Shown: positions 43,624 to 53,334 of the stretch, piece after piece
How positions within the stretch are numbered: position 1 is the stretch's first letter
Layout: the number at the start of each line of letters is the position of its first letter
Assembly: GCA_947494645.1 (NCBI GenBank)
Contig: CANLVO010000002.1
Coordinates: forward strand, 62,001-126,000
From: an uncultured Litoreibacter sp.
Lineage (GTDB): Bacteria; Pseudomonadota; Alphaproteobacteria; Rhodobacterales; Rhodobacteraceae
DNA length: 64,000 bases
Direction: 5' to 3'
Position numbers and translations under genes: made by a program
Notes under the pieces: generated by a model
The model's input: the letters and a program-made list of their open reading frames with translations, nothing else
What the model was told of the DNA's origin: nothing
The model's database searches: none

Positions 43624-44130
43624 ATGCGCGCAGCCCTGTCAGTCCTTTGCATCGTCGTTCTATTGGCTGGCGCCGTTTGGCTATGCTGGCTCGGCGCTTC
43701 CCAACTGTACTCCGCTCGCGCGAGCACGTCTTGGCCTTCGGTGACCGGCACTGTCGTCTCCGCCGGATTCAAAGGCACCAGTTCAGGGCAAAACTACGCC
43801 CGCAAGGCCTATGTCCAATACAGGTACACTATCGACGGCACCAACTTTGCGGGTGAGCGCATCGCATTCGGCCCAACACCCAATTTCAAGGTAGACGGCG
43901 TGGTCGAGGGCGCGCGCAACGAGGCGATCAAAGAGCTTGCCCGGCAAACAGGCGGGAGCGATGTCGCCGTTTACTACGACCCCGATGCCCCTGCGAACGC
44001 CGTGCTCCTACCCGGTGGCGGGTTATTCTTCCTGCTTCACATTTTCGGGTCGGCCCTGCTGGTCGGCATGGCCGGGCTCATCTTCCTGATCACAACAGGC
44101 CGCACCAAAGTCCCCGTCTATCGTCGGTAA
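43624..44130 (+). CDS. DUF3592 family membrane protein
   Basis: WPSVTGTVVSAGFKG...YVQYRYTIDGTNFAGERI; TM helices at both ends. Confidence 0.75.
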   Translation: MRAALSVLCIVVLLAGAVWLCWLGASQLYSARASTSWPSVTGTVVSAGFKGTSSGQNYARKAYVQYRYTIDGTNFAGERIAFGPTPNFKVDGVVEGARNEAIKELARQTGGSDVAVYYDPDAPANAVLLPGGGLFFLLHIFGSALLVGMAGLIFLITTGRTKVPVYRR

Positions 44131-44164
44131 CCGGTGCGACCCGTCGCTCATGCACTAAAATCCG

Positions 44165-46120
44165 TCACAGCGAGATGCGAAACCGTGCGAAACCATCCGG
44201 GCCCTCGCCCGCGGCTTCGATATCGGCATCAACCTGATCCAGATAGGCCTTGGCCGCAGGCCCTGTGTCAAACAGAACCGTGGTGCCTTCCATTGGCGCA
44301 AACGACCAGTTGCTGTCCGCGCGGGGGCTGATGGTGCCCTGTTCGACAATGTAGCGAACGATCACGTCTCGGTTGGTATCTGGTCCTTCGAAAACGGTGG
44401 TTTCCGTGCTGGCACCCGGAAAGCTGCCGCCACCACCTGCGCGGTAGTTGTTCGTGGCGATGATGAACTCCGCGTCCATATCCAGCGGCGCGCCATCATA
44501 GGTCAGGTTGACAATGCGGCTGGCGCTCTCGTCCAGCAACGCGCCCTTCGGGTCATATTTCGACCGCTGAGACAGGTCGATCTGATACTCGACACCATCA
44601 ATCACATCGAAGTTGTAGCTCGGGAATTCGGGGTTCAACAACACCACGTCCTGCGCGCCGGGCGAGACCTGATTGAAGATACCGGCGGAGCGTTCTAGCC
44701 AGTCTTTGACCTGCTGGCCCGTGACACGCACGGCGCGCGCGGTGTTCGGATAGAGATACAGATCAGAGACATTCTTGATCGCCACGTCCCCTTTCGGCAC
44801 GTCGGTGAAATATTCCGGTCCACCTCGGCCACCGGCCTTAAACGGCGCTGCTGCAGAAAGAATGGGCAAGCCCTCATGCTCTGTCCCCTGCATCATCTGC
44901 TCAATGTACCAAAGCTGCGCAATGGAGACGATTTGAACCGAAGGATCATCCGCGACCAAAGCAAAATAGCTATGCAGCGGCGCATCCGTTTTGCCAACGG
45001 CCCGGCGCACATAGGTCAACGTCTCGTCATGTTCAGCTTGAACGGAGGCCAGAACGTCCTCGTTGCTCTCCACCAAGGCGGTCGTAGACCGGTCTTCGTT
45101 GCGCTTTGAGATCGGACGGGCCTCCGACACGGCAGAGACGACACGCCATTCATTGCCATCTTTCTCGATGAGCAGATCAATCAGACCCATATGGCTGCCC
45201 CAGAAGCCTCCCATTGTGGCAGGCGTCCCCATCAGGGTGCCCGCATCTACATCGGTGCCGGCAAATTCAGCATAGCCCGGCGAGGGGAAGACGAGGTGGC
45301 TGTGTCCTGTCAAAATGGCGTCGACACCGTCCAGCCCTGCCAGAGGAACTGCGGCGTTCTCCATACCATCACTGGCATCGGCGGCCCCGATACCCGAGTG
45401 CGACAACACCACGATGATATCGGCCCCCTCTTCCTTCATCTGGGGAATGTAGGCTTTGGCGGTTTCAACAATGTCACGCGCCTGGACTTTGCCTTCTAGG
45501 TGGCGACGATCCCAATTCATAATCTGAGGTGGCGTGAAACCGATCAGGCCGACCTTGATCGGCTGCTCGGCACCGGCACCATCCGTGACCTTGTGATCAA
45601 GAATAACATAGGGTGGGATCAGGGTTTTGTCCTTCGTCGGATCGCTGCCAAGCTCAAGGGCGACGTTGGCATTCACCACCGGAAAGTCAGCCCCGGCCAG
45701 CGATTTCATCAAGAAATCCAAGCCATAATTGAACTCATGATTGCCAAGGGTAGAGGCATCAAATCCAAGCGTGTTCATCGCCTGAATAATCGGATGCGTG
45801 TCGCCTTCTTTCATGCCCCGCTCATAGGCGATGTAGTCCCCCATCGGGTTGCCCTGCAGGAAGTCGCCATTGTCGATCAGCAGCGAATTGGAGGCCTCGT
45901 CACGAACTGCCTGTATCAGCGATGCCGTCCGCGCCAGCCCAAGCGTGTCACGCGGTTTGTCCGCGTAGTAGTCATACGGGAACACGTGAACATGAAGATC
46001 TGTTGTCTCCATGATGCGCAGATGCGCTTGATTGGTGGCGGCGGTGGCGGAGAAAGGATGAAGAGCAATAAATCCGGTAGTGCCTGCAAGAAAGCTGCGG
46101 CGATTAAGTGTCAATGACAT
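44165..46120 (-). CDS. cpdB: bifunctional 2',3'-cyclic-nucleotide 2'-phosphodiesterase/3'-nucleotidase
   Basis: [22 protein letters not shown] (signal), [32 protein letters not shown]. Confidence 0.94.
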   Translation of the reverse strand: MSLTLNRRSFLAGTTGFIALHPFSATAATNQAHLRIMETTDLHVHVFPYDYYADKPRDTLGLARTASLIQAVRDEASNSLLIDNGDFLQGNPMGDYIAYERGMKEGDTHPIIQAMNTLGFDASTLGNHEFNYGLDFLMKSLAGADFPVVNANVALELGSDPTKDKTLIPPYVILDHKVTDGAGAEQPIKVGLIGFTPPQIMNWDRRHLEGKVQARDIVETAKAYIPQMKEEGADIIVVLSHSGIGAADASDGMENAAVPLAGLDGVDAILTGHSHLVFPSPGYAEFAGTDVDAGTLMGTPATMGGFWGSHMGLIDLLIEKDGNEWRVVSAVSEARPISKRNEDRSTTALVESNEDVLASVQAEHDETLTYVRRAVGKTDAPLHSYFALVADDPSVQIVSIAQLWYIEQMMQGTEHEGLPILSAAAPFKAGGRGGPEYFTDVPKGDVAIKNVSDLYLYPNTARAVRVTGQQVKDWLERSAGIFNQVSPGAQDVVLLNPEFPSYNFDVIDGVEYQIDLSQRSKYDPKGALLDESASRIVNLTYDGAPLDMDAEFIIATNNYRAGGGGSFPGASTETTVFEGPDTNRDVIVRYIVEQGTISPRADSNWSFAPMEGTTVLFDTGPAAKAYLDQVDADIEAAGEGPDGFARFRISL

Positions 46121-46415
46121 GATTTTGGTCCCCCAAGGTTGAACTCAATGCCCCAAGCATGCGGCTTTGTCGGGTGTGTGTCACTGCAAAGATTCTGCAT
46201 CTGCAACTTGTCGCCGGTCGCGCACCCGAAAAGCAGTGTTGCGACAGAATTTGCGAGAAAGTGGTCGACAGCTTGGGCCAGCGACTGTCTTTGGCACGCC
46301 TCTCAGGCGGTCAATCAGTGTTACACGAGGTGACAGCGCCGTGAAAAAAGGTGTTTCTACCTTTCTGATCGGACGTGATATTGAAAGCTATCAGAACAGA
46401 AAAAGGAGAGACCCA

Positions 46416-46682
46416 ATGCGCTTCTCTAAATTCATCATGGCGACAGGCATGGCAGTGAGCCTCGCAGGTCCTGTAACCGCAGACGGTACCTCGCAGCTTG
46501 AGCGCTCCGTCGCGACTATTTTGCCGCAATACGGCTATGCTGATGTTGACGTGTCATCGCTGAATTCCGCCCAGCTGGCGCAGATCAAACATCTGGCCGG
46601 CAGCAACAAGGGCCAAGGCGAAATTCGCGGACAGATCGGCGCCGTGCTTGGCAACTCCATCATTGATTTCCTACGCGGATAG
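46416..46682 (+). CDS. small exported hypothetical protein, copy 1 of tandem paralog pair
   Basis: RBS AGGAGAG then MRFSKFIMATGMAVSLAGPVTADGTSQLERSVATILPQYGYADVDVSSLN. Confidence 0.7.
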   Translation: MRFSKFIMATGMAVSLAGPVTADGTSQLERSVATILPQYGYADVDVSSLNSAQLAQIKHLAGSNKGQGEIRGQIGAVLGNSIIDFLRG

Positions 46683-46695
46683 GGTGGTTGTTCAG

Positions 46696-46977
46696 ATGAA
46701 GAAGTTTTTTGCCGCCAGCCTGATTGCCGCCACGGCCGCTTTGACAACGGTGCCGGCAACTGCCGCGCCAAACAGCCAGCTTGTCCGGTCCGTAGAGCAC
46801 CGCCTCGCCGTCATTGGATTTCGCAATGTTGATGTCAGCACGCTGAGCACCGGCCAAGTAGCTGCTCTTCACCTGAAACTGCAAGGGCCCTACGCGTCTA
46901 CGTTTCGCCGGGTACGCACCCAGCAAGAGGTAAAGGTTATCCTCAATTGGGACGGCAGTGAGAACAAAGGGTTCTGA
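46696..46977 (+). CDS. small exported hypothetical protein, copy 2 of tandem paralog pair
   Basis: MKKFFAASLIAATAALTTVPATAAPNSQLVRSVEHRLAVIGFRNVDVSTLS; shares SQLxRSV...L...G(Y/F)xxVDVSxL with copy 1. Confidence 0.7.
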   Translation: MKKFFAASLIAATAALTTVPATAAPNSQLVRSVEHRLAVIGFRNVDVSTLSTGQVAALHLKLQGPYASTFRRVRTQQEVKVILNWDGSENKGF

Positions 46978-46999
46978 TTAACAAACAGTTACCAAATTT

Positions 47000-47021
47000 C
47001 TTGTTTTCTATTGAAAACAAG
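47000..47021. terminator. AT-rich hairpin between convergent genes (putative terminator)
   Basis: CTTGTTTTC-TATT-GAAAACAAG perfect inverted repeat. Confidence 0.4.
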
Positions 47022-47057
47022 GCGGTAGACCAATGCGGCGCATGCGCCGCGCAGAGG

Positions 47058-47915
47058 TCAAATCGCTTGTTTCATGCTCTCATCAAGATAGATTTCGCGC
47101 AGTCTCGCGGCCACAGAACCCGGCTTACCATCGCCCAAAGCCTGCCCATCTACCTCGACCACAGGCATCACAAAAGTTGAGGCCGAGGTGATGAAAGCCT
47201 CATCCGCGTTCTTGGCTTCTTCCACCGTAAAGGCACGCTCCTCAACCTCCATCTGCGCGGACTTAGCGAACTTCAGCACCGCAGCCCGGGTGATCCCATG
47301 CAGGATTTCATTACCCAGATGCCGCGTGATGATCTTGCCGTCCTTCACGATATAGGCGTTGTTCGAGGACCCTTCGGTGATCGCCCCGTCCTCGAACATC
47401 CATGCGTCATCCACCCCCGCCGCCTTGGCCATCATCTTGGCCATCGACGGGAACAACAGCTGAGTTGTCTTGATGTCACGCCGCGCCCAGCGCTGGTCCT
47501 CTACGGTGATGACCTTCATGCCGGTGTTGATCTTTGGGTTGTTCAAAAGGTTTGCCGTCTGGGTGAACAGCACCAACGTCGGGCTGGTGTCCTCGGACGG
47601 GTAGACAAAGTCGCGGTCGCCCGGATTGCCACGGGTCAGCTGCAAGTAGATCATTCCTTCCTGAATGTCGTTGCGTTTGACCAGCTCGCGGTGAATGTCC
47701 AGCAGCTCGTCCATGTCGACTTTGTAGTTCATGCCCAGCTCATCGACAGAGCGTTGCAGCCGGACCGCGTGGCCGTCAAATGCGATCAGCTTGCCGCCAA
47801 GGACAGAAGTGACCTCGTAGACCGCATCGGCAAACAGGAACCCACGATCAAAGACCGAGACTTTGGCTTCGGTTTCAGGCAGGTATTCCCCGTTCAGGTA
47901 AACGATGCGGCTCAT
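47058..47915 (-). CDS. dat: D-amino-acid transaminase
   Basis: RIVYLNGEYLPETEAKVSVFDRGFLFADAVYEVTSV; EGSSNNAYIV. Confidence 0.9.
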   Translation of the reverse strand: MSRIVYLNGEYLPETEAKVSVFDRGFLFADAVYEVTSVLGGKLIAFDGHAVRLQRSVDELGMNYKVDMDELLDIHRELVKRNDIQEGMIYLQLTRGNPGDRDFVYPSEDTSPTLVLFTQTANLLNNPKINTGMKVITVEDQRWARRDIKTTQLLFPSMAKMMAKAAGVDDAWMFEDGAITEGSSNNAYIVKDGKIITRHLGNEILHGITRAAVLKFAKSAQMEVEERAFTVEEAKNADEAFITSASTFVMPVVEVDGQALGDGKPGSVAARLREIYLDESMKQAI

Positions 47916-47919
47916 GATT

Positions 47920-48882
47920 TTATCCCCAAAGGTTTGCATCAGGCGCGTGCACGCCCTTGTCGTCAAAAGTTAGCGGTGTGTCGCGGTCTTCGGCCAAGAG
48001 AAGCGGTCCGTCAAGGTCGGTAAAGGCCACTCCCTGCGCCAGGATGGTCGCGGGTGCCATGGCGAGAGATGACCCCACCATGCACCCGACCATCACGCCG
48101 TATCCCTCATCAAGCCCCTCACGCTTGAGTTCCAACGCCTCGGTCAAGCCGCCAGTTTTGTCCAGCTTGATGTTGATAACATCGTATTTGCCAATCAGGT
48201 TTGGCAAAGAGGCGCGGTCGTGGCACGCCTCGTCGGCACAGACCGGCAGCGGGCGGGCTATTTCGGCCAGCATGTCGTCCTCGCCTGCTGGCAGCGGCTG
48301 TTCGACCAGCTTCACGCCGAGGCGAACCAAATGCGGGGCCAGGTCGGAATACACATCCGCCGTCCAGCCCTCATTGGCATCAATGATAATCGGCGTTTCA
48401 GGCGCGCCACGGCGCACCGCCTCAAGTCGGGGCATGTCGTCGGGGGTGCCGAGCTTGATCTTCAGCAGTGGCCTATGCGCGTTCTTGCGGGCGGATACCT
48501 CCATCGCATCGGGTTCAGCCAGCGACAAGGTATAGGCCGTGATCTCTGGCATCGGCGCAGGCAATCCCAGCAGGTCCCAGACGCGTTTGCCTTGAGACTT
48601 GGCTTCCAGATCCCACAACGCACAATCAACCGCATTGCGAGCGGCCCCGGCGGGCAAAGCCGCCTGCAGCTCGGCCCGCGAAATATCGGCGGGCAGACCC
48701 ATGACTTCATCGGTGACACTGTCCAAAGTCTCGTCGTAGCGGGCGTAGGGGACGCATTCACCGACCCCCACCACGCCGTCGCGTTCCACGCGGACGGTCA
48801 GCACCTTGGCCTCCGTCCGCGAGCCACGAGAGATCGTGAAAACCTCCGCCAGTTTGAACGTATCAGCGGTGACCGAGATCAC
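47920..48882 (-). CDS. dgcA: enolase-superfamily dipeptide epimerase-like / N-acetyl-D-glutamate racemase DgcA-like
   Basis: GTG start, GTGA overlap with upstream gene; LLKIKLG, IDANEGW, DEACHDRASL, VGCMVGSSLAMAPA. Confidence 0.82.
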   Translation of the reverse strand: MISVTADTFKLAEVFTISRGSRTEAKVLTVRVERDGVVGVGECVPYARYDETLDSVTDEVMGLPADISRAELQAALPAGAARNAVDCALWDLEAKSQGKRVWDLLGLPAPMPEITAYTLSLAEPDAMEVSARKNAHRPLLKIKLGTPDDMPRLEAVRRGAPETPIIIDANEGWTADVYSDLAPHLVRLGVKLVEQPLPAGEDDMLAEIARPLPVCADEACHDRASLPNLIGKYDVINIKLDKTGGLTEALELKREGLDEGYGVMVGCMVGSSLAMAPATILAQGVAFTDLDGPLLLAEDRDTPLTFDDKGVHAPDANLWG

Positions 48883-49880
48883 AGCTTTTCCAGCGCGTCC
48901 ACGAGTTTTTCTGCACCGAAGCGAAACGGGTCGGTGGTGGGCAGGCCCATGCGATCTTCGACCTCCGCAACGTAGGCTTTGGCCTCTTCTTCCCCCATGT
49001 GCTGGGTGTTGATGGAGATGCCAATGACCTCGCATTTCGGGTTCACCACGCGGGCCAGTGTCAGAGACATGTCACGCAATGCTTCGAGCGACGGCTGCTG
49101 ATAGTCCGGCAAGCCGCGCATGTGTTTGCGGGTAGGTTCGTGCGCCAGAACCAGCGCGTCAGGCTGGCCGCCGTGGACCAGCGCCATGGTCACACCAGAA
49201 TAGGAGGCATGAAACAGGCTGCCCTGCCCTTCGATGTGATCCCAGTGGTCGTCGTCATTGTCCGGGGTCAGATACTCCACCGCGCCCGCCATGAAATCGG
49301 CGATGACCGCGTCCAGAGGCACGCCACCGCCAGTGATCAGGATGCCGGTTTGGCCGGTGGGGCGGAAGGTGGATTTCATGCCGCGTTTGCGCATCTCGGC
49401 GTCCATGCACATGGCCGTGTACATCTTGCCGACAGAGCAGTCGGTGCCAACGGCCAGTACCCGTTTGCCGGTCCTCTTCACGCCAGTTGCGATTGGGTAG
49501 GCGACGGTCGGAATACGCACGTCATGCAGGGTGCGGCCATGCATCTTCGCAGCGCGTTGCAGCTCATCTTCTTCGCGCAGCAGGTTATGGAGACCGGACG
49601 CGATGTCGTAGCCCATTTCCAGCGCCTCAACGAGGACCTTCTTCCATGCCTCCGAGATGACGCCACCCCGATTGGCAACGCCAATGACAAGCGTTTTGGC
49701 TCCTGCGTCGAGGCCCTCTTGCAAAGTCATATCCGTCAGCTTCATGTCGGCCTTGCAGCCTTCCATGCGGAACTGGCCTACGGCGTTCTCAGGACGCCAG
49801 TCCTTGATGCCTTGGGCCACTTTGGCAGCAAGCGCGTCCGGCGCGTCGCCGAGAAACAGGAGGTATGGTGTTTGGATCAT
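48879..49880 (-). CDS. dgcN: DUF1611 family protein, DgcN-like N-acetyltransferase
   Basis: MIQTPYLLFLGDAPDALAAKVAQGIKDWRPENAVGQFRMEGC; RVLAVGTDCSVGKMYTAM P-loop-like, paired with dgcA. Confidence 0.85.
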   Translation of the reverse strand: MIQTPYLLFLGDAPDALAAKVAQGIKDWRPENAVGQFRMEGCKADMKLTDMTLQEGLDAGAKTLVIGVANRGGVISEAWKKVLVEALEMGYDIASGLHNLLREEDELQRAAKMHGRTLHDVRIPTVAYPIATGVKRTGKRVLAVGTDCSVGKMYTAMCMDAEMRKRGMKSTFRPTGQTGILITGGGVPLDAVIADFMAGAVEYLTPDNDDDHWDHIEGQGSLFHASYSGVTMALVHGGQPDALVLAHEPTRKHMRGLPDYQQPSLEALRDMSLTLARVVNPKCEVIGISINTQHMGEEEAKAYVAEVEDRMGLPTTDPFRFGAEKLVDALEKL

Positions 49881-50060
49881 GGCAGGTGTCCCCAAATTGA
49901 AGGCGAATCTATGTCCCGCGCAAAATAGCGCGTCTACATGCGTCATGCCCGTCCAAAAAGCCGCGTGATAGGGCCAGTTTGGTGAAGATATCTGGCCAGA
50001 ATGCCGGACTGGTGCAAGATTCTTCACATGGGTTTCGCCGCGCTGCGCGCGCCGACACGC

Positions 50061-50103
50061 GGGGCTCTGCCCCGTACCCCGAGGTATTTCCGCCAAGATG
50101 AAA
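50061..50103 (+). repeat. dispersed intergenic repeat typical of roseobacters
   Basis: GGGGCTCTGCCCCGTACCCCGAGGTATTTCCGCCAAGATGAAA. Confidence 0.5.
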
Positions 50104-50117
50104 CCGAACGAGGAACT

Positions 50118-50957
50118 TTAGCTGGCGTCCAGCTCCTGCCACATGTCTTCGACCCAACCTTTGATGACCTGCGCCTCTTCCCAGCGGTTAGACATCTCTT
50201 TTCCGTCGGGGCCGGTCATGGCGTATTCCGGGGGGCCGAGTTCGCACACAAAGATGCAGTCGCCTGACGAGTTGCGGTCGCGCCAAGACGTCAGGCCTTC
50301 GCGCCACCATCCTTTGAACAGCTCGACCCATTTCTGGTGCTGCGGGAAGGCGAGTTGCAGCTGGATTTGCTGACGAGATGCCACCCGGCCCTGAAAGCTG
50401 TCGGAGCGTTCAAGAATGCGGCTGATCAAGCCAAGGTCGTGATCGGAGAGCGGGAACCAGAATTCGCGGTCCACGACGTAATGACTGAGGTCGGCGCAGA
50501 TACGCATGTCAGGGATACGCTCGATCAACAGCAGCGTGGTGTAGAGGTCGTTGGTGATGCAATTGCGGTGCGTCTCAAATTGAATGGGCTGGCCGATCTT
50601 GTCGGACATCTCCATCCACGTCTCGATCACCGGCACCATGTCATCGAGGGCAATCGGCATCACCTGCCCGATCACATCGACAAAGGGTGCGCCGAAATCC
50701 TTGGCCATTTTGAGCGTGTCTTCGAGGCTTTCAATGGTCTTGGGGAAGGCCACGATCAGCGGCGTGAGGTTGTTGCGTTCCATATGCGGACGGACAGCAT
50801 GGGCGGTCGCCACATCAGACGCACCCAGATCAATCGCCATCCCGTCAAATCCGGCCCCGGCGACCATATCGCATACCTGATCGTAGGGCAGTTTCACCCC
50901 GGTGGGGTCATGCGGCTGCATGGCCCAAAGGGAGGTGTAGGTTTTGAGTTGTCTCAT
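50118..50957 (-). CDS. sugar phosphate isomerase/epimerase-like TIM-barrel protein
   Basis: VCDMVAGAGFDGMAIDLG...ADLSHYVVDREFW; 4-nt overlap with desaturase gene. Confidence 0.8.
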   Translation of the reverse strand: MRQLKTYTSLWAMQPHDPTGVKLPYDQVCDMVAGAGFDGMAIDLGASDVATAHAVRPHMERNNLTPLIVAFPKTIESLEDTLKMAKDFGAPFVDVIGQVMPIALDDMVPVIETWMEMSDKIGQPIQFETHRNCITNDLYTTLLLIERIPDMRICADLSHYVVDREFWFPLSDHDLGLISRILERSDSFQGRVASRQQIQLQLAFPQHQKWVELFKGWWREGLTSWRDRNSSGDCIFVCELGPPEYAMTGPDGKEMSNRWEEAQVIKGWVEDMWQELDAS

Positions 50958-51949
50958 TCCGCCGGGATCCGGGCAGAGCGTCCGCCGGAGGTTGGTACGA
51001 CCCAGACCTCATCCATCGGGTATTGGCTTTCGTCCTTGGCGCGGAGCTTGTTGATCACCTCGATCTGGAACTCGATCCAGCCCATGCGATGCACCTCACC
51101 CGCCTTGCTTTCCAACTTATCGTTCAGCTCCCGCAGCTTCCAAAACGGCACGGCGGGGAAGGTGTGATGCGCGGTGTGGTAGGGCATCTGCCAGCACAAC
51201 CAGCGGAACAGCCCGTTGGTGCGGGTGGAGCGGGTGTTTTCCAGAATGTCCTGCTCATGGCTGAGGCCCAGATGCTCAATAGTGTTTTGCAGCTGATGGA
51301 TGGGCTTGGTGAGCACCATCGGGATGATCCAGAAAGTCAGCGCGGCCCATGTGCCCATGATGATCGAAGCAATCGCGATGACACCGTAAAGTGCGATGTG
51401 AACACGCGCCTCATTTATGACCTTGGCCTCTTCCTCCGCCCGGATATAGGGCTCCAGAATGATGCCACGCGCCCGGCGGATATTGCCAACGATGCGGTTG
51501 CGCCAATAGGTGACGCCGCTCAGCCACAACAGGTAGGTGGTCAGGGTGTAGGGCTCGCGCACCAACTCACCATCACGTTCCCAATCCTGCGTGTATTGGT
51601 GATGCGCGAAATGCATGATCTGGTCGAAATCGCGCGGGAAGATCTGGATGGAGCCGATGAAACGACCGAAGACCTCGTTTAGTTTTCGAGTTTTGAAGAC
51701 GGTGGCATGAGACAGCTCATGCTGGCCTGCATAGAGGAAGTTCAGCAACACGCCGAGTACCAAACCGGTTGCCAAGACCAACCAAGACCCCATCGCCTGC
51801 GCATGCAAGGTCGCTACAAATACAATTGCGCCAAAATGCGAGCCAAGTTGCAGGAAGCCCTTGGCATCGGATCGCTCTGATAGAGTGCGCAGCTCGGTCG
51901 GGGTTAAAATTTCGCGGCGAGAAAAACTGGCTTCCATTGAGGGCTCCAT
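50954..51949 (-). CDS. fatty acid desaturase family protein
   Basis: His boxes GQHELSHATVF, HFAHHQYTQD, YHTAHHTFP. Confidence 0.88.
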   Translation of the reverse strand: MEPSMEASFSRREILTPTELRTLSERSDAKGFLQLGSHFGAIVFVATLHAQAMGSWLVLATGLVLGVLLNFLYAGQHELSHATVFKTRKLNEVFGRFIGSIQIFPRDFDQIMHFAHHQYTQDWERDGELVREPYTLTTYLLWLSGVTYWRNRIVGNIRRARGIILEPYIRAEEEAKVINEARVHIALYGVIAIASIIMGTWAALTFWIIPMVLTKPIHQLQNTIEHLGLSHEQDILENTRSTRTNGLFRWLCWQMPYHTAHHTFPAVPFWKLRELNDKLESKAGEVHRMGWIEFQIEVINKLRAKDESQYPMDEVWVVPTSGGRSARIPAE

Positions 51950-52033
51950 CGGTAGGTTTGGCCCAAAGTGACACGGAAGAAAATTCATGTCATACGGTAT
52001 AAATTCAGCTTTTACCTGAAATGGATTCATGCC

Positions 52034-52936
52034 TTGATCCCTTCTACATCAGCTCTTCAAGCCTTGGTGAACCTTGCCCAGACCGGGTCGATCACCCGCA
52101 CGGCGGAGAAAATGCGGCTCACTCAATCCGCCATCAGCCATAAAATAAAGGCGCTCGAGGGGCAGTTGGGCTTTGCTCTTTTGGATCGCGACGGGCGCGG
52201 GGTGCGGCTGACTCACCGCGCACGCCAATACGTGGCGGAGGTGGGCCCCGCTTTGGAAGTCTTAACCAAGGCGGGCGACCGCAGCGAGTTGACCGGCAGC
52301 CTGACCCTAAACATCGCGCCGGGCTTTGCCGCGAACTGGCTTGCGCCGCGCCTGTCCGGTTTCGTGGCCAGCCACCCCGGTTTGGCGGTCACCATCAACA
52401 CGCCGCGTGGCTACGGCGATTTGGGGCGGCGACGCGACGACATCTATGTCAGTTTCCTGCCCCCCGACCAAGCCCCGCACGGCGCGCGGCATCTTATGGA
52501 TGTGGCATTCTTCCCGGTCGCCGCTCCGGGCTTGACGGGTGGCGGACGCAACCTGAGCCCAGACGAGGTGCTGGCATTGCCGCTTCTGCACCTGGATGGT
52601 CGCAAGGATTGGGCAGCTTGGTCAAAGGCAGCGGGCGCGTTAGGTGGACAAATCCCAGATGGCGTGGTGTTTCAAGACATGCAGATCATGGCCGCTGCTG
52701 CACGCGCGGGCCAGGGCGCTGCCCTTGGCGACGCACTTACGAGTGCCACCGCGTTGGAGCGTGGAGAATTGGTCCGGTTGCATCCATTTGAATGGCACTC
52801 GCCCCGCGCCTACTGGTTGATTGCAGGGGACACGCCGCCGAGCGACGGCAAAGCCGCGTTTGAAGAGTGGGTGCTACACGCGTTGGGCCGTCAGCCCGCA
52901 GGCAACAGCGCAATCGGCACATCTGGCTCTTCGTAG
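52034..52936 (+). CDS. LysR family transcriptional regulator (GcvA-like)
   Basis: LQALVNLAQTGSITRTAEKMRLTQSAISHKIKALEGQLGFALLDRDGRGVRLT; start uncertain (TTG). Confidence 0.9.
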   Translation: MIPSTSALQALVNLAQTGSITRTAEKMRLTQSAISHKIKALEGQLGFALLDRDGRGVRLTHRARQYVAEVGPALEVLTKAGDRSELTGSLTLNIAPGFAANWLAPRLSGFVASHPGLAVTINTPRGYGDLGRRRDDIYVSFLPPDQAPHGARHLMDVAFFPVAAPGLTGGGRNLSPDEVLALPLLHLDGRKDWAAWSKAAGALGGQIPDGVVFQDMQIMAAAARAGQGAALGDALTSATALERGELVRLHPFEWHSPRAYWLIAGDTPPSDGKAAFEEWVLHALGRQPAGNSAIGTSGSS

Positions 52937-53241
52937 AAATCACGCGGCGCAGCATTGGATGCCACGGTATTTCTTTTGAACTCAAACACGCGTTCACCAG
53001 CCTCTTCCTGTGAGGTCACGATAAGCGCTTGGTACAAGTGCCGTCCGCCGTCGTAGATATCCACGAGCCCACGTAGGCGTGGCGCTGTATCGGCGTCGAC
53101 CGTGAAGGTATTGCTGGCAAATTGCAGGATCGGGTAAATCTCGTCGCCCACATGCACCCGTAACCGAGATCGCTTCCGCATGGCTTGCTTTTGTGCCGCC
53201 TCAAGGCCGGCCTGTACTTCGCGTGACAAGAACGTCGACAT
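52891..53241 (-). CDS. hypothetical protein (116 aa)
   Basis: Intact ORF downstream of and convergent with lysR; no family recognised. Confidence 0.6.
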   Translation of the reverse strand: MSTFLSREVQAGLEAAQKQAMRKRSRLRVHVGDEIYPILQFASNTFTVDADTAPRLRGLVDIYDGGRHLYQALIVTSQEEAGERVFEFKRNTVASNAAPRDFYEEPDVPIALLPAG

Positions 53242-53334
53242 GGTGATTCCCCTACTAACTACAGGTTCAGCTTAGCCAGTTAGCCGGGATTCTCCTAAAT
53301 ATTCGTTTCAATTCTATGACATAGCCAGATGTTG

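Noticed and set aside
46978-46993. Near match to a CtrA box (TTAACAAACAGTTAC)
   Set aside because: One mismatch, located downstream of a gene and not in front of any start; likely chance.
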